Shown here: in pieces, positions 43,351 through 51,534 of the stretch | How positions within the stretch are numbered: position 1 is the stretch's first letter | Layout of the letters: the number at the start of each line of letters is the position of its first letter | Assembly (NCBI GenBank): GCA_965198485.1 | Contig: CBDAPQ010000005.1 | Location: 992,001-1,056,000, forward strand | Length of the DNA: 64,000 nucleotides | Reading direction: 5' to 3' | Source: RH-AL1 sp965198485 | GTDB taxonomy: Bacteria > Pseudomonadota > Alphaproteobacteria > Rhizobiales > Beijerinckiaceae | The notes under the pieces: generated by a model | What the model was told of the DNA's origin: nothing | Databases searched by the model: none | The model's input: only the letters and a program-made list of their open reading frames with translations | Translations under genes and position numbers: made by a program

Positions 43351-43686
43351 TCAGCGCTGCCAAAGCGTCGTGATGAGGCCGCCAGCGACGATGAAGGATC
43401 CACCGACCGCGATCGGGAGCATCGGCGCCGTCTTGAAGGCGACCAAGTTGATGACTTGGCCGACGATAAAGAACGTTGCGACGTAGCCGCGGATGAATCG
43501 GCCTCAGTCCAGAGGTGCTAGATTAAGGGTCAGGCCGTAGAAGTAGAGGATTATGCCGCCCGTGAGCATAAGGCCGGCTTGGACTGGAACGGCGCGGGGC
43601 TTCAAGCCAACGCGCATGATGGCGTCCCCGCTCGCTTCAAGCGTTGCGGCGAGGATCAAGAGGGCGAGCGGGGTTAGGAACTTCAT
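43351..43686 (-). pseudogene. Small four-helix membrane protein with an in-frame TGA
   Basis: The frame starts MKFLTPLALLILAATLEASG and contains four hydrophobic segments: residues 3-20, about 35-55, 63-82 and 88-105. After APLD a TGA codon at 43504-43506 interrupts it, and the same frame continues GRFIRGYVATFFIVGQVINLV to the stop at 43351-43353. Related 110-residue EamA/SMR-like proteins have an aromatic residue there, so TGG to TGA is the likely change. With readthrough it would be 111 residues. Confidence 0.6.
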
Positions 43687-43977
43687 TCCGTGCCTAGAGC
43701 ATGCGCACCAACGCTAGACCACCGAAGATGCCCCAAATCCAAGCAAGAGCGTGCAAGGGCGCGGATGCGCTGCAGCGCGACTGCCAACCTTCAAGCCATG
43801 GCGCGGCGCAGCACGTTGCGGTCCCGGTTCACCGCACGGTCGTCGCCGCGTCGTCGATAACGGTGGCGATCTCGTTGAGCCGCGCCGGACGAACGATCTC
43901 AAGGGTAACCAGCGGCATACCGTCGTAAGCTCGATAGTGGGCTGGACCCCATCCTACCTTCCTGGCAACGCTGCCAG

Positions 43978-44340
43978 ATGACTGACACAGCAGCACCTAA
44001 GACGGCGAAGATCGAACAGGCAATCGATGCGCTGCTTCGCGCCCTGATCGAGCGACCTGCGCCAGAAAGCCGTGCCGAGCACGTCGTGACCGCCTCTGAC
44101 ACCGATGAAGCCGAAGTCGATGAGGAGATCCTCGACGCCATCATCGCCGACCCGATCGGCTCGGCGTGCCGCAGCGAGATCGCGTCTTTGGGTGACTTCC
44201 TCTTCGACATGCTGAGCCCCGACGACGAGCTCGCGACCGTCGTCGACCGAATCGCCGCAATGGACGAGGCGAACAAGGCGCGTCGTTCAGCGATCCTCGA
44301 CGAATGCTGGGATGAGCTCGGCGTCGAGGACGAGGAGTAG
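43978..44340 (+). CDS. Acidic protein of unknown function
   Basis: This 120-residue soluble protein is strongly acidic (many Asp and Glu, ending ELGVEDEE) and likely all-helical, with segments such as KTAKIEQAIDALLRALIERP and FLFDMLSPDDELATVVDRIA. There is no signal peptide and no recognised motif. Codon use is regular and third positions are GC-rich, supporting real coding on this strand rather than the opposite frame. The neighbours are pseudogenes. Confidence 0.5.
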   Translation: MTDTAAPKTAKIEQAIDALLRALIERPAPESRAEHVVTASDTDEAEVDEEILDAIIADPIGSACRSEIASLGDFLFDMLSPDDELATVVDRIAAMDEANKARRSAILDECWDELGVEDEE

Positions 44341-44569
44341 CATCATGGCTCGATCAGCACCGCGATCCTGAAGGTGCCATTGGTCAGAAGCACGTAGACA
44401 AGGTCATCTCGACGCTACGGGCCATCTATGGCCCTTCGTTTGCGCCGGATTGCCAGCCGACCGACATGTTGTCCGATGTCCTTGCCGAGCTCGAGCGCCC
44501 TCTTTGAAGCACCTTGCGGATGATGATAAAACCGGGCAGCTGAACGGGAAGCTGGTCGATCAAGCCTAA

Positions 44570-44935
44570 TGCACGCTGGCGCGTTTGCCGCCCTTGGGTT
44601 TGAACGGATCACCTACTTCCACAACGGGCTCGACGACGGCTGGGCCTACATCGTGGAGCGACCGACGATTGTCGTTGTCGTCGGCTCCGTCGCTCAACGC
44701 GTTGAAGGCGCGCATCGAGGGTGCGACGCTGCCGTCCGTCCCCATCTACTTCATCGGTCATTCCCTCGGCGGGGCGCTGGCGCAGATCGCCACCGCGAAG
44801 TTCGGCAGCGACAGGGTGGCGGCCTGCTACACCTTCGGTTCGCCGCGCGTAGGAAGCGCCTTTTTTTGACCTCTGGGTCAAACCCCCGAGCTACCGTGTC
44901 GTGAACTACGCCGACCTCGTTCCGCAGATCCACGG
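44570..44935 (+). pseudogene. Class 3 lipase-like remnant
   Basis: GFERITYFHNGLDDGWAYIV (one frame), SLNALKARIEGATLPSVPIY with FIGHSLGGALAQIATAKFG (second frame, containing the GHSLG nucleophile elbow), and FDLWVKPPSYRVVNYADLVP (third frame) line up with alpha/beta-hydrolases of the fungal-lipase-like class 3 family. A run of seven T near 44863-44869 breaks the frame after RVGSAFF. The catalytic Asp region may be present, but the N-terminal half and the His are missing. The remnant ends where the opposing dehydrogenase begins. Confidence 0.65.
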
Positions 44936-45380
44936 TCCGGAAGACATCTTCCGGCCCCGCGCACATGATCGCAAGCTCGCCCCTGGCGGCCGCCTCGGGC
45001 CGGCCGAACACGGGCGCCGCGAGGAAACGCTGACCACGCGCCCGATGCGCCTCGTCCAGCTCGCGCACGAGACCAAGCGAGATCGTCTGCATCGCGACGT
45101 GGATCGCACCGGGCGCCATGGCCTCGACCAGGCCGCCGGGCTCGAGCGCCACCTCCCGCACGACCGCGTCGTCGAACACGACCGAGATCACCACCTCGGC
45201 GGGCGCTAGTTCGGCGAGCGAGGCCGCGGCCCGGCCACCTTGCCCGGCGAACGACTTCAGGCTCTCGGGCCGGCGCGCCCAGCCGATCATCGGCCGCCTC
45301 GAGGCGAGCACGTGCTCCGCCACCGCGCCGCCGATGCTTCCCAGCCCGACGATGCCCACCAGCGTGTCCCGCGTCGTCAT
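44936..45380 (-). pseudogene. 6-phosphogluconate/beta-hydroxyacid dehydrogenase-like, NAD-binding half only
   Basis: From ATG (complement of 45378-45380) the frame reads TLVGIVGLGSIGGAVAEHVL, then VVISVVFDDAVVREVALEPG, LVEAMAPGAIHVAMQTISLG and APVFGRPEAAARGELAIMCAGPEDVF (about residues 120-145), the N-terminal Rossmann domain of the family. After about 44935 the text stops matching, and the opposite strand shows the lipase remnant. The C-terminal helical domain is therefore gone. The ATG overlaps the stop of the upstream dehydrogenase gene by four bases, so it was once an operon partner. Confidence 0.7.
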
Positions 45381-46411
45381 GCGAAGAAGCTTCCTACCGT
45401 CGGACAGGCGATCACGACCTTGCCGAAATGCGACCCGCGGCGCAGGTATTCGAGCGCGCGCGGTGCCTCCTCGAACCTGAACGTCCTGTCGATCACGGGA
45501 CGGAGCGCGTTTTCCGCCATGAAGGCGCCCAAAGCGGCAAGCCGCGCGGCGGAGCCCACCGTCAACCCCACGATGGCTGCGTTCTGCCACATCAGTCGGC
45601 GCAGGTTCGGCGCCGGATCTAGCCCGGTCAGGACACCGACCTGGACGATCGTGCCGCCCGCGGCCACCGCGCGCACCGAACGATCGAAGGTGTCCTGGCC
45701 GCCAAGTTCCAGGACGTGGCTCACGCCGCGACCCGCCGTCGCCTCCATCACCGCCACGTCCCAGTCCGGCCGCTCGCGATAGTTGATCAGCACCGACGCG
45801 CCCATCGCCTTCGTCCGCGCCAGCTTCGCGTCGGAAGAGGAGAGCATGATCACCTCCGCCCCGCGCGCGACCGCAATCTGGAGCGCGAACAGCGCCACGC
45901 CGCCCGTGCCCTGGACCAGCAGCGTGTCGCCCGCCTTGAGCCCGGCACGCTCGACCAGGCCGTTCCACGCCGTCACCCCCGCGCAGGGCAGGCACGCCGC
46001 CTCGGCGAGGGAGAGATGCTCCGGGACGGCGACCACGGCCGCCTCCGGCAACACGACATATCCCGCCAACACGCCGTCGGTCGCAGCGCCGCCCAGGGCG
46101 GACGGCGCGTAGGTGGCGCGGAAGGAACCGTCGATCCAGTCGCGGAAGAAGGAGGTCGCCACCCGCGCTCCGACCGACCAGCGCCGCGCGCCCGGCCCGA
46201 CCGCGTCGATCACGCCCGCCCCGTCCGACAGCGGGACGCGATCCTTCACCTCGCCGCGGCCCGCCGCCGCGAGCGTCAGCAGGTCGCGTGCGTTGAGGCT
46301 GGCCGCTGCCATGCGGAGGCGGACTTCGCCCGGCCCCGGCTCAGGCGTCGCCGTCTCGGCGAGCGCGATGGCGCCCGCGCCCGAAGCGCTCGTGTAGCGA
46401 TAGGCTTTCAT
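45377..46411 (-). CDS. Zinc-independent MDR dehydrogenase (quinone oxidoreductase-like)
   Basis: The 344-residue protein shows the medium-chain dehydrogenase/reductase blocks GPGEVRLRMAAASLNARDLL near residue 30, PLSDGAGVIDAVGPGA near 60, LPCAGVTAWNGLVERAGLKAGDTLLVQG (about 140-167) and the cofactor motif TGGVALFALQIA. There are no structural zinc cysteines and the usual catalytic-zinc ligands are not apparent, pointing to the zinc-independent quinone-oxidoreductase/enoyl-reductase branch using NADPH. It is divergent from the LysR gene at 46551, which probably controls it. Confidence 0.8.
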   Translation of the reverse strand: MKAYRYTSASGAGAIALAETATPEPGPGEVRLRMAAASLNARDLLTLAAAGRGEVKDRVPLSDGAGVIDAVGPGARRWSVGARVATSFFRDWIDGSFRATYAPSALGGAATDGVLAGYVVLPEAAVVAVPEHLSLAEAACLPCAGVTAWNGLVERAGLKAGDTLLVQGTGGVALFALQIAVARGAEVIMLSSSDAKLARTKAMGASVLINYRERPDWDVAVMEATAGRGVSHVLELGGQDTFDRSVRAVAAGGTIVQVGVLTGLDPAPNLRRLMWQNAAIVGLTVGSAARLAALGAFMAENALRPVIDRTFRFEEAPRALEYLRRGSHFGKVVIACPTVGSFFA

Positions 46412-46550
46412 GAGCGGTCGGCTCCTTCCGGCACCGGCCGGAGATGGGCAGCGAAGCCGGTCACACCGGGCGCGGCGGCATCAGTGCGCAGTGACGTAGC
46501 GATTCCACCAGCCATGCTCTAGATGGCAGGAGTGGATAGGATAATTCCGC

Positions 46551-47519
46551 TTGGTGGATAGGTTGGCCGTGACCCTGGAACGGATGCGGAGCTTCGTCAG
46601 GGTCGCGGAGCGCGGCAGCCTGTCGGCGGTCGCGCGCGAGCACGGCGTCGGGCAGTCGACGGTCACGCGCCACCTCGCGGAGTTGGAGCGCGCCCTCGGG
46701 GTGTCACTGCTCAACCGGACGACGCGGCGGGTCACGTTGACCGAGGAGGGCGTCCGCTACCACGCCGAGGCCGGCCACATCCTCCGGCTGGTGGACGAGG
46801 CGACGGACGAGGCTCGCCGTGCGGGCGGCGAGCCGGCTGGCACGGTGCGCGTGTCGTGCACAGCCGCGCTCGGCGTGCGCCACGTCGCCCGGGCGTTGTT
46901 CGACCTCCAGGACCGCCATCCGGGGATCAGCGTCGACCTTCGCCTGTCGGACGTCCGCATCGACCTGGTGCGCGAGGCCGTGGACGTCGCGATCCGGCTG
47001 GGGCCGCTGGCGGACAGCTCCATGCAGGTCAGGCGGGTCGGCCGGTCGCGCCGGATCCTCGTCGCCTCGCCCGACTATCTCGCCCGCCAAGGGACGCCGG
47101 CTACTCCCGACGACCTGGCCCGACACGAAGCCGTCCGCATGGGCAACATCACCGGGAGCGATGTGCTGTCGCTCCGTCAGGCGGACGAGAAGCCGTGGTC
47201 GGTGCCGTTCACCGGGCGGCTGACGCTCGATCACGGCCTTGCCGCGCGCGAGGCGCTGGTCGCGGGACGCGGGATCGTCGCCGCCCATCTCTGGCTCGTC
47301 GACGACCTGCTGGCATCGGGAGCGGTGCGGCAGGTGCTGCCCGATATCGGCCTGGAACCCGTCCCCCTTTCCATCCTGTTCGTGCCCGCCCGCGCCCGGA
47401 TCGCTCGCGTGCGGCTCGTGATCGATGCGCTCGCCACGTTCCTGCGCACGCTGCCGGGCGTTCATGACCAGCCGCGAGACGGCACTGGTCTGGCGGTTTC
47501 GCAAAACGCGGGTTTCTGA
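46551..47519 (+). CDS. LysR-family transcriptional regulator
   Basis: The product of up to 322 residues has the LysR helix-turn-helix (VAERGSLSAVAREHGVGQSTVTRHLAELE, about residues 18-46) and an effector domain with VRVSCTAALGVRHVARALF and RLSDVRIDLVREAVDVAIRLG. The start is unclear: TTG 46551, GTG 46554 and GTG 46569 are in frame before the first ATG at 46584. It faces away from the dehydrogenase gene across a 139-base gap, the usual arrangement of a LysR gene and its target. Confidence 0.8.
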   Translation: MVDRLAVTLERMRSFVRVAERGSLSAVAREHGVGQSTVTRHLAELERALGVSLLNRTTRRVTLTEEGVRYHAEAGHILRLVDEATDEARRAGGEPAGTVRVSCTAALGVRHVARALFDLQDRHPGISVDLRLSDVRIDLVREAVDVAIRLGPLADSSMQVRRVGRSRRILVASPDYLARQGTPATPDDLARHEAVRMGNITGSDVLSLRQADEKPWSVPFTGRLTLDHGLAAREALVAGRGIVAAHLWLVDDLLASGAVRQVLPDIGLEPVPLSILFVPARARIARVRLVIDALATFLRTLPGVHDQPRDGTGLAVSQNAGF

Positions 47520-47799
47520 GCAGCCCCGGCGTCGATGATTGGCGTGACGGGTTTGTAGAACGGTCGAGGGTCGATGCGGTCGGATATGCCAAGGTGAGCA
47601 CGATCGACCAGCCGCCCGAGCTCCAGCTCGAGGCGCTGCACCGTGCCGGATAGCGCGGCTGCTGTGTTATAGCCGTGGCGTCGGCCTGCCGGGCAAGCAG
47701 ACCCTCGTAATCGGCGACGATGGTCGCCTGGCGCTCGGCCTCGAACTCAGGCCCACGGCCTCAGTCGAAACCAAGCCGACGCAGGGCCGCGCCGGGACA

Positions 47800-48209
47800 A
47801 AGCTGCGAACGACCGTCTGGCGAAGGCTGTTGGTGAGAACCCCACGCGTTTCGCCGCCTTCGCGAAGCTGCCCTGGCATTGCCCCGAAGCCGCGGCGCGC
47901 GAACTCGAACGGGCCGTAACCGACCTTGGCATGAAGGGCGTCCTGATCACCGGCCGACCCGGCTCCACCTTCCTCGACGAACTCGGCTACCTTCCATTCG
48001 CCCAAAGCGGCGGCCAGCTGCTCTTCCACCTCGTCAGCAAGCTCTACGAACGCACTTCGGTCCTCGTCACCACCAACCTCGCCTCTGGTGAGTGGCCCAC
48101 CGTCTTCGGCGACGCCAAGATGACCGCTGCGCTGCTCGATCGCCTCATTCACCACTGCGACATCGTCGAGACCGGCAACGAGAGCTGGCGCTTCAAGAAC
48201 CGAGGCTGA
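47800..48209 (+). pseudogene. Chimera of an amidohydrolase fragment and the IS21 helper IstB C-terminus
   Basis: One open frame joins two unrelated pieces. Up to about 47968 it reads NDRLAKAVGENPTRFAAFAK, LPWHCPEAAARELERAVTDL and GMKGVLITGRPGSTFLD, typical of the decarboxylase-type amidohydrolase family (PF04909). From about 47972 it reads DELGYLPFAQSGGQLLFHLV, then TSVLVTTNLASGEWPTVFGD and DRLIHHCDIVETGNESWRFK, the C-terminal half of IstB with its Walker B region. The residues FLDELGY fit both families at the junction. Neither part can be complete. Confidence 0.65.
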
Positions 48210-48279
48210 AGCAGGCTCGGGACCGCGCTCGCCCCGGCTCCGCAACCCTGGCCAGCTCACGCCGGGGCAAGCGCTCCTG

Positions 48280-48348
48280 CATCAGCGAGGCGCGACAGGG
48301 GTCAACATTGGACGCCGATCAGGGGTCAATTTTGGGAGCCGATTGACA
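48280..48348. repeat. IS21-type right end with tandem terminal repeats
   Basis: AGGGGTCAACATTGGACGCCGATC (about 48297-48320, shown by position) and AGGGGTCAATTTTGGGAGCCGATTGACA (about 48321-48348) are two tandem copies of one motif. Their core GGGGTCAA-N-TTGG-N2-GCCGAT is the repeat found at IS21-family ends, and the last copy finishes at TTGACA. It follows the IstB fragment in the expected order, helper gene then right end. No left end or istA is present. Confidence 0.55.
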
Positions 48349-48575
48349 ACCACGATCTCCGGCGCGCGCAGCAGTCCGCGGACCTGGTCGATGACCGCCG
48401 CCTCGATCTCCGCCGCCGGGAGTCGTCCGACCGGACAGGTGTCGCGCCCCTGTTTCAGCACGGCCTGGCTGACGTAGTAGCGGTAGAGGCGTCCGCCCTT
48501 GCGCGTGTGGGTCGGCGACATGGCGCAGCCGGTCGGGCCGAAGATCAGTCCCTTTCAGCAAGGCCGGCGTCGAGG
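48349..48575 (-). pseudogene. Large serine recombinase, C-terminal fragment
   Basis: On the minus strand KGLIFGPTGCAMSPTHTRKG, then GRLYRYYVSQAVLKQGRDTC and VGRLPAAEIEAAVIDQVRGLL (from about 48575 down) match the zinc-ribbon and following helix of site-specific serine recombinases of the phage/transposon type. Only one Cys pair is seen. The frame runs into the IS21 end at 48348, which cuts the gene. The N-terminal catalytic domain is absent. Confidence 0.65.
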
Positions 48576-48589
48576 TTCGCGTGTCGGCG

Positions 48590-48989
48590 GCACGCTTGCG
48601 CGGGCTCTTGCCCAGGATAGCGTGCACCTTGTCTCATAGCGACGGAGGCGGTCCATCGCGCGATACAGCATAGTCAAGAGAGCGTGAGAGGGCTCGCCCA
48701 AGCGCTGTGGGATCAGGTCGCCAAGTGGGAGGCTCTCGCGAGGCGCGTTCGGCGAGCCACGCTGAAGGACGAGGCGGTCGTGGTCGCGTCCGACGCCACA
48801 TGTCGCTGCCGCTCGACGGCTGCTTCTACGCCTTGCAGGCGGTCCCGAACTCGATCCGATAGACCTGCCTAAGCCTAACAACAGACGAGCATCCTCAAAG
48901 CATGAGAGAAAAGGCACGACTCGACGGCATGTGCTCAAAGTGTCAATTCGATTTTTCCGGAAGCTCGGCGTAAGCGGATCGCCTGACGC
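48590..48989. other. 400-base gap; no gene supported
   Basis: Short frames on both strands lack starts and family matches. A plus-strand piece at 48780-48861 (MSLPLDGCFYALQAVPNSIR, starting at 48802) looks protein-like but is too short to place. This is probably more debris from the recombinase/IS region. Confidence 0.35.
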
Positions 48990-49517
48990 TTGGCGGTGGT
49001 GCAGGACGGAGCAACTCTCGTGGGTAATATCGTACAAATCCCGGACACACGGATCGTGTGGCCGGCGCAGCATGACCCCGCTTCGGCGCCGGTTTTCGCT
49101 CATAATGCCGTCGATATTGCTGCGCAACCAGAGACGGTCTGGTCACTGCTCATCGACTGCGTGATGTGGCCGTCCTGGTACAAGCACTGCACCGATGTCT
49201 CGATCCTGCGCGGCGGCCCGCTTCTGACGGCCGCATCGAAGTTCAGGTTCAAGACTCTGGGATTTTTCTTCGAGCCCGAGATCGAGACGTTCGAGCCCTA
49301 CCGGGAACTGAGCTGGTCCGCGAAGGGACCCGCAGGCACCAGCGGTGCCCACACTTGGTACATCGAGGAGAGTTCAGGCGGCTGCCGGGTCATCACCGAA
49401 GAGGCGCAGAGGGGCCTCCTGCTCGCGGTCATCGGCCGACGAACGCGCCGCATCCTGCTGGCATCGCATGAAGAGTGGCTGCGTGCGCTGAAGGAGCTGG
49501 CTGAACAGAAGGGGTAG
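48990..49517 (+). CDS. SRPBCC (START-like) ligand-binding protein
   Basis: The product of up to 175 residues fits the SRPBCC fold: VDIAAQPETVWSLLIDCVMWPSWYKHC near residues 41-67, then beta strands (FRFKTLGFFFEPEIETFEPY), WSAKGPAGTSGAHTWYIEE and a long C-terminal helix ending ALKELAEQKG. These proteins bind a hydrophobic ligand and are often annotated as polyketide cyclase/dehydrase. The start is uncertain; TTG 48990 and GTG 48996 are in frame and neither has a clear ribosome site. It stands alone among broken genes. Confidence 0.6.
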   Translation: MAVVQDGATLVGNIVQIPDTRIVWPAQHDPASAPVFAHNAVDIAAQPETVWSLLIDCVMWPSWYKHCTDVSILRGGPLLTAASKFRFKTLGFFFEPEIETFEPYRELSWSAKGPAGTSGAHTWYIEESSGGCRVITEEAQRGLLLAVIGRRTRRILLASHEEWLRALKELAEQKG

Positions 49518-49606
49518 GCGGCCGGCTGCGGAACCGCGCGTTGGCCTTTGCGAAGTAAAGCTGTTTGGCGCCGGGTGGAAATGCTGGTTTAACGACGGCT
49601 GAAACG

Positions 49607-49867
49607 ATGCGCAACGATCGCAACGCAGCACAGGATCGTCGAAGGCAGATCCTGGAGGGCCCGCATCGCCTTCTGAGGTTTGCCCTCGAACGTTCGGCTT
49701 CGGCCGACATCGCTTAAGGTACAGGTGTTTCGCGAACGGCACTCTACCGCTATTTCATCAGCAAGGACGACGTTCTCCTCGCCTTCATCGAGGCGTTCCA
49801 CGCAAGGACGTACGAACTTGCGCTACAGGCTCTGGAGGAAGCGCGAGCGTCGCTCGACCCTTCGTGA
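49607..49867 (+). pseudogene. TetR-family regulator, N-terminal domain with internal stop
   Basis: From ATG 49607 the frame reads RRRQILEGPHRLLRFALERS and ADIA, meets TAA at 49715-49717, and goes on in the same frame with GTGVSRTALYRYFISKDDVL, then LAFIEAFHARTYELALQALE, to TGA 49865-49867. This is the TetR helix-turn-helix with the recognition helix VSRTALYRYF. TAA stands where a Glu or Arg codon is expected (GAA to TAA is one change). The ligand-binding domain is absent. It lies just upstream of the amide transporter operon. Confidence 0.7.
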
Positions 49868-50141
49868 CGGAGCCGAGCGCGTCAGCCCGTCAGCGACAGC
49901 CTAACAATCCCAAGTAAGCGTGTCTGAGAGCGCCCTATGGAAAGAGGCCCGATTGACGGCCCAAGGCTTGCTGAGCCAGCATCGGACCTCAATCGTGAGT
50001 ACCTGGAAGTTTCCTGCTGCTGCGTTTTTACGCAAGGTGCGGCTTAAGTCAGCTTGACGCATCGGTGAAAACAACGGATGTTTCTCTGTAGGCAAGTACG
50101 TTTACCTCGGGTAAAGCGAGCGAGTAGCGAAGAGAGGCTGC
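49868..50141 (+). promoter_or_regulatory. Upstream region of the amide transporter/DMFase operon
   Basis: The 274 bases before the operon contain no gene. CGGGTAAAGCGAGCGAGTAG and AGAGAGG lie just before ATG 50142, the latter serving as ribosome site. TTTTTACGC and similar AT-richer words near 50020-50035 could be part of a promoter, but I cannot assign a sigma factor. The nearest candidate regulators are the XRE-cupin and LuxR genes at 60-61.5 kb. Confidence 0.4.
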
Positions 50142-51449
50142 ATGAAATCGTCACGGCGTGAGTTTCTGATCAAATCGAGCCTTGCGGCTGGAGCCGTTGC
50201 TGCTCCTCATCTCTGGATACCCAGCACTGCGCAGGCTGCAGTGGCGCTCAAGAAGGGAGAGCCGATCAAGGTTGGGCTTCTTTTTTCGCTGACCGGTGGT
50301 CTCGCGGTCCCTGAAGAGGACTCCACCCTCGTCATGCAATATGCGATTGATGAGATAAACAAGAGCGGTGGCATTGCCGGGCATCAGGTCGAGCCCATCG
50401 TCGTCGACGCCAAGTCCGACTTCAACGTCTACTCAGAGAAGACCAAGGAGCTGATCCTTCGCGATAAAGTCATCGCGATCTTCGGTTGCTACACATCGGC
50501 GAGCCGCAAGGCAATCCTCCCGACCATCATGTCGCAGAACAGCCTCCTGTATTACCCGACTTGCTATGAGGGAGCGGAGTGCACCCAGAACGATATCGGC
50601 ACCGGCCCGCTCGCCAACCAGCATTCCAAGCGATTGATCCCGTTTATGGTGAAGAACTTCGGCAAGAAGGTCTTCTTCGTCGGTTCGAACTACGTCTGGC
50701 CCAAGGAATCGAACAAGAACGCCAAAGTGTGGCTGCAGAACGCTGGCGGCGAACTCCTCGGTGAGGAATACGTGCCGCTCGGCAGTTCGGAGTTCGGCCC
50801 TGTTCTGGGGAAGATACGTGACGCCAAGCCGAACTTCATCTTCTCGACGGTCGTCGGCGCATCCGACATCGCCTTCCACAAACAGTTCAAGCAGGAGGGC
50901 TTCGACGTCCATACGATGCCGATCGCCTCGCTGACGACCGGAGAGATCGAAACTCGTGCCATGGGCAACGAGTTCGGCGCGGGGCACTTCCTTTCGGCTC
51001 CGTATTTCCAGTCGCTCGACAATCCCACCAACCACAAGTTCGTCGAAAACTTCCTCAAAAGCAAGTACGGCAAGAACGGCGTCACGCACTACAATATGGA
51101 AGAGACCTACCTGTCTGCCTACGTGTTTAAGTACGGACTGGAGAAGCTCGCCAAGAAGAACGGCAATATCGACGGCATCACCTCGCGCATGATCCGTGAC
51201 AACAGCGGCGGCATCGCGGTCGAGGCCGATGTCTCGCCGGAGGGCAAGATCTGGATCGATGATCAGAACTTCAACACGTGGCTGAAGCCTAAGATCGGCC
51301 AATGCCAGGCTGATGGTAGCTTCAAGCTCGTCGATGAGGCTCCCGAAAATATCGCGCCGGATCCATACTCGATCTATCCGAACCTTGGGAAGTGCACGGC
51401 TAGCGGCCTCAAGGCGCCGGACGGGAAGATCCGCAAGAACGTGATCTAG
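50142..51449 (+). CDS. Urea/short-chain amide-type ABC transporter substrate-binding protein
   Basis: The 435-residue protein has a twin-arginine signal (SRREFLIKSSLAAGA, cleavage near AQAA at about residue 33) and the type-I periplasmic-binding fold of the UrtA/AmiC/FmdD family: IKVGLLFSLTGGLAVPE near 42, VVDAKSDFNVYSEKTKELI near 87, AIFGCYTSASRKAILP, LYYPTCYEGAEC near 135, YVWPKESNK and MEETYLSAYVFKYGLEKLA. The family binds urea, formamide, acetamide and similar molecules. It is the first gene of a run that ends with DMF amidohydrolase, so DMF or an N-methylated formamide is the likely ligand; this is inference from context. Confidence 0.8.
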   Translation: MKSSRREFLIKSSLAAGAVAAPHLWIPSTAQAAVALKKGEPIKVGLLFSLTGGLAVPEEDSTLVMQYAIDEINKSGGIAGHQVEPIVVDAKSDFNVYSEKTKELILRDKVIAIFGCYTSASRKAILPTIMSQNSLLYYPTCYEGAECTQNDIGTGPLANQHSKRLIPFMVKNFGKKVFFVGSNYVWPKESNKNAKVWLQNAGGELLGEEYVPLGSSEFGPVLGKIRDAKPNFIFSTVVGASDIAFHKQFKQEGFDVHTMPIASLTTGEIETRAMGNEFGAGHFLSAPYFQSLDNPTNHKFVENFLKSKYGKNGVTHYNMEETYLSAYVFKYGLEKLAKKNGNIDGITSRMIRDNSGGIAVEADVSPEGKIWIDDQNFNTWLKPKIGQCQADGSFKLVDEAPENIAPDPYSIYPNLGKCTASGLKAPDGKIRKNVI

Positions 51450-51534
51450 CCTTGCTGGCGTCGCGCCATCGTGGCGCGACGCCGTCCCTGTCAGTTCCGC
51501 GCCGAGGAGCCAAATCCTGTTTCATTCCGACTTC

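Noticed and set aside
44341..44507. A small plus-strand frame reading GQKHVDKVISTLRAIYGPSF and ending at 44505-44507
   Set aside because: It looks protein-like but has no in-frame start after the preceding stop and no known family, so it is not listed as a gene.
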